Assembly: GCF_012927455.1 (NCBI RefSeq)
Contig: NZ_JABBPE010000005.1
Span: 294,749-358,748 of the forward strand
Direction of reading: 5' to 3'
DNA length: 64,000 bases
Origin: Polaromonas sp.
GTDB lineage: Bacteria; Pseudomonadota; Gammaproteobacteria; Burkholderiales; Burkholderiaceae_C
Below are positions 45,809 through 53,762 of the stretch, piece after piece. Under the pieces are notes generated by a model. The model was not told the origin of the DNA. It saw nothing but the letters and a program-made list of their open reading frames with translations, and searched no databases. How positions within the stretch are numbered: position 1 is the first letter of the stretch; every line of letters begins with the position of its first letter. The position numbers and the translations under genes are program-made.

Positions 45809-46099
45809 GGTTAATAAAACATCAACCATCAAACGAATATTCGGTTCAGCTGCAAACTCAGCCTGAAGCGGTGACTCAATCTAGAGAGTCCAAAGTGTGA
45901 GGTAGATGTACAAATGCAGGGCACCCAGTGCAACTGCAAGTCTTCGATTATGGCACGTCTTTCGGATTTTTACCAATCCCGATGGATAGGGAAGGTTATG
46001 CAATGTCTCAGGACGTCATGGACCTGGCGTTTATTGCTATTTTTTTCATAGCACTAAACACATATTCTGTATGGCCCAAGGCATCAAAACACCAAAAAA

Positions 46100-46240
46100 T
46101 CACTCCAAAAAATGGTCCCGGTGGCCTTCCAGTTCGTCAATCGATTCGTGCAGGTCGCCGAGCGCGTGTGCATCTGGCGCTTCTTGAAAGCGCTGTAAAC
46201 CGCCGGCCGCCAGCGTTTTGCCAGCCCTTGAAGGTGCTTA
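46100..46240 (-). pseudogene. orn': Decayed duplicate of the orn 3' end
   Basis: This stretch aligns along its length with the last roughly 143 bases of orn (48141-48283), including the stop and a few bases beyond it. The translated remains include the [17 protein letters not shown] and HESIDELE segments of oligoribonuclease, but at least one single-base deletion near HT-ALAD puts the end out of frame. A second gap near KEL/KGL is likely. Similarity ends abruptly after CCTTGAAGGTGCTTA. It has no start. It is in the same direction as full-length orn and marks the far edge of the ice-binding-protein island. Confidence 0.9.
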
Positions 46241-46345
46241 CCTGGTGAGGCAGCGCTTCAGGGGAAATAGCAAAGGCCGGAGCAAGAAAAATGGAGCCAT
46301 GGGTTGGCCGTCTACTTAGTCCGGCCCTGGGTGCGCCTTGCGTCC

Positions 46346-47527
46346 TTAAGGAGCGGGCTGCGTGACCGCGTTCATCTGAAGAGTCACCGCCGTTTGTGCA
46401 AACAGTCTGCTGTTCGCCGATGCGCCGGTATTCACGGCAACCAGCGTTTTACCCAGCACGACGCCCTCAAAGTGGGCGGTCGTTCCAATGGACACATTGT
46501 CAGCGACCTGCCAGAAGATGTTCTTGGCCAGTGCGCCACCGGCCAGGGTCACCCGCGCAGCGTTGGCCTGCTTCAGCTGGCCCGCCACCTGGAAGATAAA
46601 GACGTCGTTCGGTCCACCCGAAAGCGTGACGTCGGTGCTGATCAAGACATCGGTGCCCCATTTGTACAGGCCGGGGACCAAAGTCAGGCCACCAATTTCG
46701 CCGGCGCCCAGTTCAGTAAAATCAGGCAATACGCGTCCCTCTGCGTTGCCGTAAGCGGTTTCCATGTCGCCCACCGCAGCAGTCAGAGTGGTCGCGTCAT
46801 TCACCGCGCAAGGCAGCGGACCGGCCGCATCGACGACGTAAATTTTTCCCGTCACTTCCCCGCACGTGAGAAGAAGCGCAGCACCGGTGATCGGGCTGGT
46901 TCCCACATTCCCGGTAATGGCGGAGGCGTACACGTCGGTAATCCCGGTTTTGCTCAGAATCGCGAAAGTTCCGGCGGTGCCCAGGTTGACCGGCGCATGC
47001 GCGGTAAACGCGATGGCACTGGTGGTAAAGCTCCAGACCACGGGACTGCCCAAGGCAGTGCCGCCAGCGCTCTTGGCCGCCGTGGTCATGGTGGCGGTAT
47101 AGCTGGTGTTCGGCTTCAGAGCAGACGCGCTGGGCGTAAACGCCGCTGCCGTGTTTTCGGCATTCAGGGCGACGGTGCCGGGGACGTTGTTGCCGGTGGA
47201 CTCCTTGAGCGAGAACGTTGTCAGCGTGCCTGGCAGGGATGAGGCGATCGTTGCCGGATCCATCGACCGGCTGAAGGTGGCGGTGACTACCGTGCCGGTC
47301 AAGTTGCCGCCGATATTGGTGCTGGTCGAAACATTTGTGGCGCGGTTACTCGGGCTCGTTTGGGTCACCGTTGGAGCGCTGGCGACAACGGCAGCATCTG
47401 CTGACAAGCTTGCGCCTGCGGAGGCACGCGCCCCATCTCCTCCACCGCCGCAACCTCCAACCAGTCCCGCCACGAGTAATGCCATCAACCCCATCATGGG
47501 ATTGAATGAGTTTTCAGATCTGTTCAT
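46346..47527 (-). CDS. Ice-binding lipoprotein (DUF3494) with Ig-like domain
   Basis: This is a 393-residue predicted surface protein. A signal peptide ends in a lipobox-like LVAGLVGGC near residue 26, so the protein is probably lipid-anchored. After a Gly/Ser/Ala linker, residues about 50-170 form an Ig-like (SbsA/Big_5) domain with TSPSNRATNVSTSTNI and TATFSRSMDPATI. Residues about 180-390 are the DUF3494 ice-binding beta-solenoid, recognised by LGTAGTFAILSKTGITDV, AITGNVGTSPITG, GLTLVPGLYKWGTDVLIS and the GPNDVFIFQVAGQL block. Such proteins bind ice crystals and may hold cells at ice or limit recrystallisation. It is bounded by orn and a decayed orn copy. Confidence 0.92.
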   Translation of the reverse strand: MNRSENSFNPMMGLMALLVAGLVGGCGGGGDGARASAGASLSADAAVVASAPTVTQTSPSNRATNVSTSTNIGGNLTGTVVTATFSRSMDPATIASSLPGTLTTFSLKESTGNNVPGTVALNAENTAAAFTPSASALKPNTSYTATMTTAAKSAGGTALGSPVVWSFTTSAIAFTAHAPVNLGTAGTFAILSKTGITDVYASAITGNVGTSPITGAALLLTCGEVTGKIYVVDAAGPLPCAVNDATTLTAAVGDMETAYGNAEGRVLPDFTELGAGEIGGLTLVPGLYKWGTDVLISTDVTLSGGPNDVFIFQVAGQLKQANAARVTLAGGALAKNIFWQVADNVSIGTTAHFEGVVLGKTLVAVNTGASANSRLFAQTAVTLQMNAVTQPAP

Positions 47528-47637
47528 TTATTGCCTGCTTTCGTTGAAGGTGCAAGGGGCGGAAGATTGCCCGGTCCCCTGCGGGAGCCGCCTCTGGTTG
47601 AGACATCGCGAGTATGCAAATACCGGCCATTGGCACT

Positions 47638-47651
47638 TTGAGCTAGATCAA
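47638..47651. promoter_or_regulatory. FNR/CRP-type box upstream of the ice-binding gene
   Basis: TTGAGCTAGATCAA differs by one base from the FNR consensus TTGAT-N4-ATCAA. It lies 111-124 bases before the start codon of the ice-binding gene. Confidence 0.4.
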
Positions 47652-47875
47652 GCTTTCTCCGGGCTCCGGGTCACGGCGATGGGAGACGGCCGGTCTGGCT
47701 TTCAGGCGCAGAACCCTCTGACGATAGGATGGTTTTATTGTTTGCGGAGCAAACTAACCCGCATCTAAGGCAAAAGTTCACTTTGAAAATGAAAAGTTTC
47801 GGGGCATGCCTGTTTCATACCCTTCGAAAGGCCGCCGTTTCGAAAAATAAATCGTTCAGCCTTTTCCAGATCAAC

Positions 47876-47913
47876 TCCAAAAAACAACTGCAGGCGTTGC
47901 TGGGAACGCCTGC
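47876..47913 (-). terminator. Rho-independent terminator downstream of orn
   Basis: On the minus strand GCAGGCGTT pairs with AACGCCTGC around a 6-base loop and is followed by AGTTGTTTTTT. It lies about 230 bases beyond the orn stop. Confidence 0.7.
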
Positions 47914-48074
47914 AAGTAACTCCGGGTTCAGCCGCAAAGCCCTGCCAGCAGACCCTGGTGGCACGTCAGCGGGTGCGCGCGCCTTCCCTGGCCTGAGACT
48001 TGGCATCGCGAGCAGGGTCTTCACCGCTAGACCAAGGGGGTGCGGGGGTTTGGCATGCCGCACCGGGTGCGGCC

Positions 48075-48125
48075 TTGCTATTATTTTAATAGCTACTCGC
48101 GCCCGTAGCGTAGGGGCTAGAGGCT
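48075..48125. repeat. Dispersed ~50-bp repeat, copy after orn
   Basis: TTGCTATTATTTTAATAGCT, then ACTCGCGCCCGTAGCGTAGG, then GGCTAGAGGCT form a full copy directly beyond the orn stop. A degenerate look-alike (TTGCTATTTTTTTCATAGC near 46037) occupies the same relative place beyond the orn remnant at 46100, so the repeat may be part of the duplicated block. Confidence 0.75.
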
Positions 48126-48140
48126 AAAAACATCCTAAAA

Positions 48141-48704
48141 TCACTTCAAAAAATGTTCCCGGTAGTGTTCCAGCTCGTCAATCGATTCGTGCACGTCAGC
48201 CAGCGCCGTGTGCATCTGTCGCTTCTTGAAAGCGCTGTAAACCTCGGGCCGCCAGCGTTTGGCGAGTTCCTTGAAGGTGCTCACATCCACGTTGCGGTAA
48301 TGCAAAAAGGCTTCCAGCTTGGGCATGTACTTGACCAGAAAGCGCCTGTCCTGGCTGATGGAGTTGCCGCACAGTGGCGACGTACCCTTGGGCACATACT
48401 GCGCCAGAAACGCCATTACCTGCGCCTGGGCGTCTTCCTCGGTCACGCTGCTAGCCCTGACCTTGTCGATCAGCCCGCTCCGGCCATGCGTGCCCTTGTT
48501 CCATTTGTCCATCAGCCCGAGCAGCTCGTCGGACTGGTGGATAGCCAGCACCGGGCCCTCGATGCGCGGCGTCAGTTGCGGGCCTGTAACGACCACGGCA
48601 ATTTCGATCAGCCGCTCTTTTTCGGGGTCCAGCCCGGTCATTTCGCAGTCCAGCCAGACCAAGTTTTGTTCCGATTTTTTCAGAGTGGATTCAATTTCAG
48701 GCAT
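48141..48704 (-). CDS. orn: Oligoribonuclease
   Basis: Orn degrades very short RNAs (nano-RNA and linear c-di-GMP products) to mononucleotides and is usually essential. The 187-residue DEDDh exonuclease shows [20 protein letters not shown] near residue 15, [11 protein letters not shown] near 112, and the [14 protein letters not shown] block near 164 that carries the catalytic His and Asp. It is divergent from the M48 peptidase gene. Its 3' end is repeated, decayed, at 46100-46240 with the ice-binding gene between. Confidence 0.96.
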   Translation of the reverse strand: MPEIESTLKKSEQNLVWLDCEMTGLDPEKERLIEIAVVVTGPQLTPRIEGPVLAIHQSDELLGLMDKWNKGTHGRSGLIDKVRASSVTEEDAQAQVMAFLAQYVPKGTSPLCGNSISQDRRFLVKYMPKLEAFLHYRNVDVSTFKELAKRWRPEVYSAFKKRQMHTALADVHESIDELEHYREHFLK

Positions 48705-48739
48705 CGTGCGATTCTCGCTGATCGCCTAAACTTGCCCTC

Positions 48740-50044
48740 ATGACCGACTATTCACTTGCCTTTACCGCGCTGTTTTCAGCTTTTCTGGTGCTGGGTTTGC
48801 TCACGAAGTTTTACCTGGCTTCGCGGCAAATACGCCATGTGGCGCAGCATCGCGAGCAGGTCCCCACCGCGTTTGCCGCCTCCATCTCCCTGGAGGCGCA
48901 CCAGAAGGCGGCCGACTACACCATCGCCAAGGCGCGCTTTGGCCTGCTGGAGCTGGCCTTTGGCGCCGCCGTGCTACTGGGCTGGACCTTGCTGGGCGGC
49001 ATTGACGCGCTGAACCAGGCGCTGCTTCATTCGGGCCTGGCTGGCTTCGGCACGCTGGTGCCCCAGCTGGCTTTGCTGGCGGCTTTCGGCCTCATCAACG
49101 GTGCGCTGGACCTGCCGTTTGTGTTGTACAGCACCTTCAGGATCGAAGAGCGCTTTGGCTTCAACAAAATGACCTTCCGGCTTTGGCTAACCGACCTGGT
49201 GAAGTCCGCTCTGGTCGGCCTGGTGGTCGGCCTGCCCATCGTCGCCCTGATCCTCTGGTTGATGGGCAGTGCAGGCAAGTTGTGGTGGCTCTGGGCGTGG
49301 GCGGTATGGATGGGCTTTAACCTGCTGGTGCTGGTGCTCTTTCCCACAGTGATTGCGCCGCTGTTTAACAAATTCAAGCCATTGGAAGACGAAACGCTGA
49401 AAGCCCGGGTGACGGCGCTAATGCAACGCTGCGGTTTTGCCGCCAAGGGCCTGTTTGTGATGGACGGCAGCAAGCGCTCGGCGCACGCCAACGCCTACTT
49501 CACAGGGTTTGGCGCGGCCAAGCGCGTGGTGTTCTACGACACCCTGCTCAAGCAACTGAGCCCCGCCGAAGTGGACGCCGTGCTGGCGCACGAGCTCGGC
49601 CACTTCAAGCACAAACACATCCTCAAACGCATCGTCTCGATGTTTGCCATGAGCTTGGCCGGCTTTGCGCTACTGGGCTGGCTGTCATCGCAGATCTGGT
49701 TTTATACCGGGTTGGGCGTCAGGCCCAATATTGGTGGTGCCAACGATGCGCTGGCCCTGCTGCTGTTTTTAATGGTGGTGCCACTGTTCAGCTTTTTTAT
49801 CTCGCCGGTGCTTGCGCAGTTCTCGCGTAAGCACGAGTTTGAAGCCGACGCCTACGCCGTGTCGCAAACCGACGGCAGGGATTTGCGGAGCGCCCTGCTC
49901 AAGCTTTACAAGGACAATGCCAGCACCCTCACGCCAGACCCGCTGTTCGTGAAGTTTTATTACTCGCACCCTCCCGCCTCCGAACGGCTGCAGCGCATGG
50001 GCGGCTCCAGCTTGCGCACTTCTGCTGAAAGCGGCGCGGCATGA
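48740..50044 (+). CDS. M48-family membrane metalloprotease (Ste24-like)
   Basis: This is a 434-residue zinc peptidase of the inner membrane. The active site HELGHFKHKH lies near residue 283, within a helix-rich protein with about seven hydrophobic segments, and the third ligand region is SRKHEFEADAYAV near 365. The N-terminal half (YNKMTFRLWLTD-like FGFNKMTFRLWLTDLVK) matches CAAX-prenyl-protease-type M48 enzymes. In bacteria the role is probably membrane protein quality control. Its stop overlaps the phhB start as ATGA. Confidence 0.9.
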   Translation: MTDYSLAFTALFSAFLVLGLLTKFYLASRQIRHVAQHREQVPTAFAASISLEAHQKAADYTIAKARFGLLELAFGAAVLLGWTLLGGIDALNQALLHSGLAGFGTLVPQLALLAAFGLINGALDLPFVLYSTFRIEERFGFNKMTFRLWLTDLVKSALVGLVVGLPIVALILWLMGSAGKLWWLWAWAVWMGFNLLVLVLFPTVIAPLFNKFKPLEDETLKARVTALMQRCGFAAKGLFVMDGSKRSAHANAYFTGFGAAKRVVFYDTLLKQLSPAEVDAVLAHELGHFKHKHILKRIVSMFAMSLAGFALLGWLSSQIWFYTGLGVRPNIGGANDALALLLFLMVVPLFSFFISPVLAQFSRKHEFEADAYAVSQTDGRDLRSALLKLYKDNASTLTPDPLFVKFYYSHPPASERLQRMGGSSLRTSAESGAA

Positions 50045-50361
50045 AAAATCCGATTCATCAAAATCGTCGGGCGCTCAGCGCAACTGAAATCGTCTCGCAG
50101 TTGAGCCAGCTCAATGGCGAACAGCCTCTGGGCTGGCGCCTGATAGACGACGCGCTGGAAAAAACCTTCAGCTTCAAGAATTATTACGAGACCATTGCTT
50201 TCGTCAATGCGCTGGCCTTTATTGCCAACGCCCAAGACCATCACCCGGATCTGGCGGTAAGTTACAGCCGTTGTACGGTTCGCTTCAACACGCACGACGT
50301 GAAGGGCATTTCGGTCAGTGACTTTTTCTGCGCGTCCAAGGTTGACGCATTGCTGGCTTGA
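50041..50361 (+). CDS. phhB: Pterin-4a-carbinolamine dehydratase
   Basis: This small enzyme recycles the pterin cofactor of phenylalanine hydroxylase or assists molybdopterin-linked steps. The 106-residue protein shows FKNYYETIAFVNALAFIAN and the catalytic histidine block DHHPDLAVSYSRCTVRF, with a late VSDFFCASKVD. The start overlaps the M48 stop, and the end overlaps rsgA (TTGA), so three genes are coupled. No phenylalanine hydroxylase gene is in the window. Confidence 0.93.
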   Translation: MKNPIHQNRRALSATEIVSQLSQLNGEQPLGWRLIDDALEKTFSFKNYYETIAFVNALAFIANAQDHHPDLAVSYSRCTVRFNTHDVKGISVSDFFCASKVDALLA

Positions 50362-51368
50362 GCAAGCCGGCCCATCAGCCCAAGCAGGGGCGCGGCAGCG
50401 CCCCGCCGCTTCCTGGCACGCAAGCCGGCTTGGTAGTGGCCAGTTTTGGCCGCCATGTGCTGGTTGAAACGCCCTCGGGCCAACGCGTGATCTGCCACCC
50501 GCGTGGCAAGAAAAACCAGGCAGTCGTCGGCGACCAGGTACGCTGGCTGCCGACGCAGGATGAAGGTACGCTGGAAAAAATAGAAGAGCGCAGCAATCTG
50601 TTTTATCGCCAGGACGAGATGCGCACCAAGTCTTTTGCCGCCAACCTGGACCAGGTGCTGATCCTGATCGCGGCAGAACCCGAATTCTCGGAAAGCCAGC
50701 TGACGCGGGCCCTGATTGCCGCCGAAGCAGAGCACATTACCCCCGTCATTGCGCTGAACAAAAGCGACTTGGCCGAGCCCTTCGGGCGGGCTTGGACCAA
50801 GCTTGCGCCTTACCGGGCGATGGGCTACCAAATGCTGCCGCTCGCCATCAAGCCCAAAATTGACGCGGCCGCCGCAGCCGGTCCGGACGACACGCAGCCC
50901 GCCCAACTACTGGAACTGATGGCGCTGCTACGCGGCAAAAAGACGCTGGTGCTGGGCCCTTCCGGCGCCGGCAAAAGCAGCCTGACCAATCTGCTGGTGC
51001 CCGATGCGCGAGTGCTGACGGCGGAAATCTCCCAGGCCCTGAACTCGGGCAAACACACCACCACCAGCACCACGCTGTATTGGGTGGATGCGAACAGCGA
51101 TGGCGCCAGGACCACCGCACTGATCGACTCACCGGGCTTTCAGGAGTTTGGCCTGCACCACATTGAGCCGATGCAGCTAGCCAACTACATGCCCGACTTC
51201 AAGGCCCACGCACAAGACTGCAAGTTCTACAACTGCACGCACTTGCATGAGCCTGGTTGCGGTGTGATTTTAGAGGTCAAATCGACCGCTAGACCAAGCA
51301 CCATAAGCGCAAGCCGCTATCGTTTGTATAGCGAGCTGTTTGCCGAGTTGTCGCAAACGCGGTACTGA
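50358..51368 (+). CDS. rsgA: Small ribosomal subunit biogenesis GTPase RsgA
   Basis: RsgA is a circularly permuted GTPase that checks 30S maturation. The 336 residues hold an OB-fold start, then G4 NKSD near 133, G1 GPSGAGKSS near 199, and G3 DSPGF near 254. The zinc-binding C-terminus has the CKFYNCTHLHEPGC cysteines and histidine. It begins at a TTG overlapping the phhB stop. Codons around residues 310-325 (KSTARPSTISASRYR) are formed by a degenerate dispersed repeat (51287-51333), so the C-terminal helix has been altered compared with other RsgA proteins. Confidence 0.94.
   Translation: MSKPAHQPKQGRGSAPPLPGTQAGLVVASFGRHVLVETPSGQRVICHPRGKKNQAVVGDQVRWLPTQDEGTLEKIEERSNLFYRQDEMRTKSFAANLDQVLILIAAEPEFSESQLTRALIAAEAEHITPVIALNKSDLAEPFGRAWTKLAPYRAMGYQMLPLAIKPKIDAAAAAGPDDTQPAQLLELMALLRGKKTLVLGPSGAGKSSLTNLLVPDARVLTAEISQALNSGKHTTTSTTLYWVDANSDGARTTALIDSPGFQEFGLHHIEPMQLANYMPDFKAHAQDCKFYNCTHLHEPGCGVILEVKSTARPSTISASRYRLYSELFAELSQTRY
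51287..51333. repeat. Degenerate dispersed repeat inside rsgA
   Basis: CCGCTAGACCAAGCACCATA, then AGCGCAAGCCGCTATCGTTT, then GTATAGCG follow the order of the intergenic copies (CTAGAxC, GCGCAAGC-GCTAT, ATAGC). It is more diverged than the rest, as expected if coding selection acts on it. Confidence 0.5.
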
Positions 51369-51371
51369 AGC

Positions 51372-52448
51372 TCAGGCCACGAAGAGTTGCCGCAGGGCTT
51401 GCAGCAACGCCTCGCATTGTGCAGGCGTGCCAATGCTGATGCGCAGGTACTGCTCGATGCGCGGCAGACGGAAATGCCGCACCAGAATGCCTCGTTCGCG
51501 CAGGCGCGCTGCCAGCGAAGCGGCTTCGTGCCCAGGGTGTTGCGCAAAGACAAAGTTGGTGGCCGAAGGCAGCACCTCAAAGCCCAGCTGCATGAGTTCG
51601 CGCGTCAGCGCGTTGCGGCTCTGCATCACAGCCTGGCGCGTCTGCTCGAAGTAATCCACATCCTCGTAGGCCGCGATGGCACCGGCCAGGGCCAGACGGT
51701 CAAGCGGGTAGGAATTGAAGCTATTTTTTACGCGCTCCAGCGCCTCGATCAGGTGACGCGAGCCGGCCGCAAAGCCCACACGCAGGCCCGCGAGCGAGCG
51801 CGACTTGGACAGCGTCTGCACAACCAGCAGATTCGGGTAGCGGTCAATCAGTCCGATGGCGGTCTCTCCGCCGAAGTCGATATAGGCCTCGTCCACCAGC
51901 ACCACCTGCTGCGGCTGGCTTTGCAGCAGTCGCTCCACCTCGCGCAGCGGCAGCAGTCGTCCCGTGGGCGCATTCGGGTTGGCAATCACCACACCGCCCA
52001 CAGCGTGCGGGCGGCGGTAATCATCCACCTGTATGGCCATGTCGCAGCCGAGGGATATTAGCTCCGCAGTGATGCCGTACAGGCCGCAATACACCTGGTA
52101 AAAGCTGTAGCTGATGTCGGGCATCAGCAGCGGTTTGCCTTGCTGGAAAAATGCAAAAAAGGCATGGGCCAGCACTTCATCAGAGCCATTGCCCACAAAC
52201 ACCTGATCGGCCGCAATGCCGTGATGGCGGGCAATGACCTCGCGCAGAGCGGTAGATTCGGGGTCCGGGTAAAGCTGCAGCCCCTGCTGCGCTGCGGCCG
52301 TGATGGCCTTCACCACACGCGGGGATGCCGGATAGGGGTTTTCGTTGGTGTTGAGCTTGATCAGCTTGTCAATTTTCGGCTGCTCGCCGGGCATGTAAGG
52401 TTTGAGGCCGGAAACTACCGGACTCCAGAAGGTTGGTTGAATAGTCAT
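51372..52448 (-). CDS. hisC: Histidinol-phosphate aminotransferase
   Basis: This PLP enzyme converts imidazole-acetol phosphate to histidinol phosphate. The 358-residue fold-type I aminotransferase shows LNTNENPYP near residue 32, the GNGSDEVLA block near 80, NPNAPTGRL, the DEAYIDFGG aspartate, and the PLP lysine in [18 protein letters not shown]. It starts one base after the CobD-like gene. Members of this group may also act on cobalamin-pathway aminopropanol phosphate (CobC/CobD threonine-phosphate decarboxylase), so the coupling to a CbiB-like gene is worth noting. Confidence 0.9.
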   Translation of the reverse strand: MTIQPTFWSPVVSGLKPYMPGEQPKIDKLIKLNTNENPYPASPRVVKAITAAAQQGLQLYPDPESTALREVIARHHGIAADQVFVGNGSDEVLAHAFFAFFQQGKPLLMPDISYSFYQVYCGLYGITAELISLGCDMAIQVDDYRRPHAVGGVVIANPNAPTGRLLPLREVERLLQSQPQQVVLVDEAYIDFGGETAIGLIDRYPNLLVVQTLSKSRSLAGLRVGFAAGSRHLIEALERVKNSFNSYPLDRLALAGAIAAYEDVDYFEQTRQAVMQSRNALTRELMQLGFEVLPSATNFVFAQHPGHEAASLAARLRERGILVRHFRLPRIEQYLRISIGTPAQCEALLQALRQLFVA

Positions 52449-52449
52449 T

Positions 52450-53484
52450 TCATCCCAGCAGCCGCGCCAGCGTCAGCAAGGCCAGCAGCACCATCCACAG
52501 CACCACGGAACGCCACACCAGGCCCACGATGCTGCGCAGGTGCGCCACCTCGGGCTCGCGGCCAGTCGTCGCCTCTATCTCGATAGCGGCGCGTTCCTCG
52601 CCCTCCAGGCCCTCGGCCTCAAGGCTTGGCGATGGGGCGGGTGATGGCGCCGCCTTGAGTGCTTCTCCACCCAGTCGCACGTTCACCGCGCCTGAGGTCG
52701 CGGCAAGAATGAGGCCGTCGTTGCGGTTTTCGGAGGCGCTGGGCGCAGTGGCCGAAAAGCGCTGGGTGTAGTTTCGCCAGGCATCAATGGCATCTTCAAA
52801 ACTTCCCACGACGGCAAACCCCAGGGACGTGATGCGGGCGGGCACAAAATCAATGACGCCCCAGGCGCGGCTTGCGGCCAGTTGCAGGGCCGGGCTGGCG
52901 CTCTCTCCCGCCGCTTCGGCGGTTTTACTTTTGTAGAGCCAGTAACGCGAAGCGAATTCGCTCATGCGGTACAACACCGCGCCCGCCGGTCCCAGGCCGA
53001 GTGCAGCAAACAGCGAAAACCAGCCCAGCACGCCAAACACATGGCGGTGCGCGGCGAGCACCGAATATTCGATCACGTGGCGTACGATTTCACTGCGCGG
53101 CAATTCACTCGCATCGACCTGGCGCCACTGCGCCAGCAGCTCACGCGCGGTAGTTTCGTCGCCGTCGTCCAGGGCGTCGCGAATGTCGGTGAAATAGTGG
53201 CTGAACTGGCGAAAACCCAGCGTGACATAGAGAATAGCCACGCTCCACACAAAGGCCAGCAGCGCATTGACACGCCACAGCAGCAAGTGAATCGCCAGTG
53301 TGACCAGCGCAGGGACCATCACGGTGACGCTCCAGGCCAGCCAGCCGTGCTGCGGCTTGCCGGCATCCAGGCTGCGGCTAGCCCAGCGAGCCCACCTGCG
53401 AAAGCTGGCATGTATCCAGTTGCCACGGGCCAGCGGCCGCACCTGTTCGATGATGAGGGCAAACAAAACGGCAAAAAAGCTCAT
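52450..53484 (-). CDS. CobD/CbiB-family membrane protein
   Basis: This is a 344-residue membrane protein related to adenosylcobinamide-phosphate synthase. Visible family parts are the [16 protein letters not shown] start, the [24 protein letters not shown] segment (given here as [13 protein letters not shown]) near 110, and [10 protein letters not shown]. It has a [15 protein letters not shown] block near 220. About residues 255-310 are a low-complexity acidic/Ala insert not usual in CbiB, followed by a last helix. No other cobalamin gene is near, so a divergent function is possible. It is co-transcribed with hisC. Confidence 0.8.
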   Translation of the reverse strand: MSFFAVLFALIIEQVRPLARGNWIHASFRRWARWASRSLDAGKPQHGWLAWSVTVMVPALVTLAIHLLLWRVNALLAFVWSVAILYVTLGFRQFSHYFTDIRDALDDGDETTARELLAQWRQVDASELPRSEIVRHVIEYSVLAAHRHVFGVLGWFSLFAALGLGPAGAVLYRMSEFASRYWLYKSKTAEAAGESASPALQLAASRAWGVIDFVPARITSLGFAVVGSFEDAIDAWRNYTQRFSATAPSASENRNDGLILAATSGAVNVRLGGEALKAAPSPAPSPSLEAEGLEGEERAAIEIEATTGREPEVAHLRSIVGLVWRSVVLWMVLLALLTLARLLG

Positions 53485-53507
53485 GGCAAATCATAACGGC
53501 GTAAGTT

Positions 53508-53753
53508 GCCCCCACGCTTTTCACTTCGTGTAATGCGCTGCCCCCCGAGGGGGCTGGCCTGGCTTGGGGCGGCCCGGCGCTGGCGGCCCTCGCCCCCACG
53601 CCTTTCACTTCGTGTCGTGCACTGCCCCCCGAGGGGGCCGGCCTGGCTTGGGGCGGCCCGGCGCTGGCGGCCCTCGCCCCCACGCTTTTCACTTCGTGTA
53701 ATGCGCTGCCCCCCGAGGGGCCTGGCCTGGCTTGGGGCGGCCCGGCGCAGCGC
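53508..53753. repeat. Three tandem copies of an 84-bp GC-rich repeat
   Basis: Units begin at 53508, 53592 and 53676, each starting GCCCCCACGC, then a CACTTCGTGT block, a CCCCCCGAGGGGG palindrome and GGCTTGGGGCGGCCCGGCGC. The first two are exactly 84 bases with few changes; the third is slightly shortened at its end. Diverged single copies occur at 58052 and near 56503. Frames through the array are open only because 84 is a multiple of three. Confidence 0.9.
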
Positions 53754-53762
53754 CCGTGGTCG

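Larger units (their letters stand above)
47528..48140. other. Non-coding gap between the ice-binding gene and orn
   Basis: I see no gene in these 613 bases; plus-strand frames crossing it lack family resemblance. It holds an FNR/CRP-like box (47638-47651), a terminator on the minus strand (47876-47913) and a dispersed repeat (48075-48125). The terminator separates orn transcription from the ice-binding gene, which must therefore have its own promoter between about 47530 and 47875. Confidence 0.6.

Noticed and set aside
46304..47242. Plus-strand frame of 312 codons across the ice-binding gene
   Set aside because: Antisense to a protein with clear DUF3494 and Ig-like blocks; Arg/Gly-rich shadow composition.
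53508..53753. CRISPR array
   Set aside because: The units are contiguous 84-base tandem copies without unique spacers, and no cas gene is in the window.
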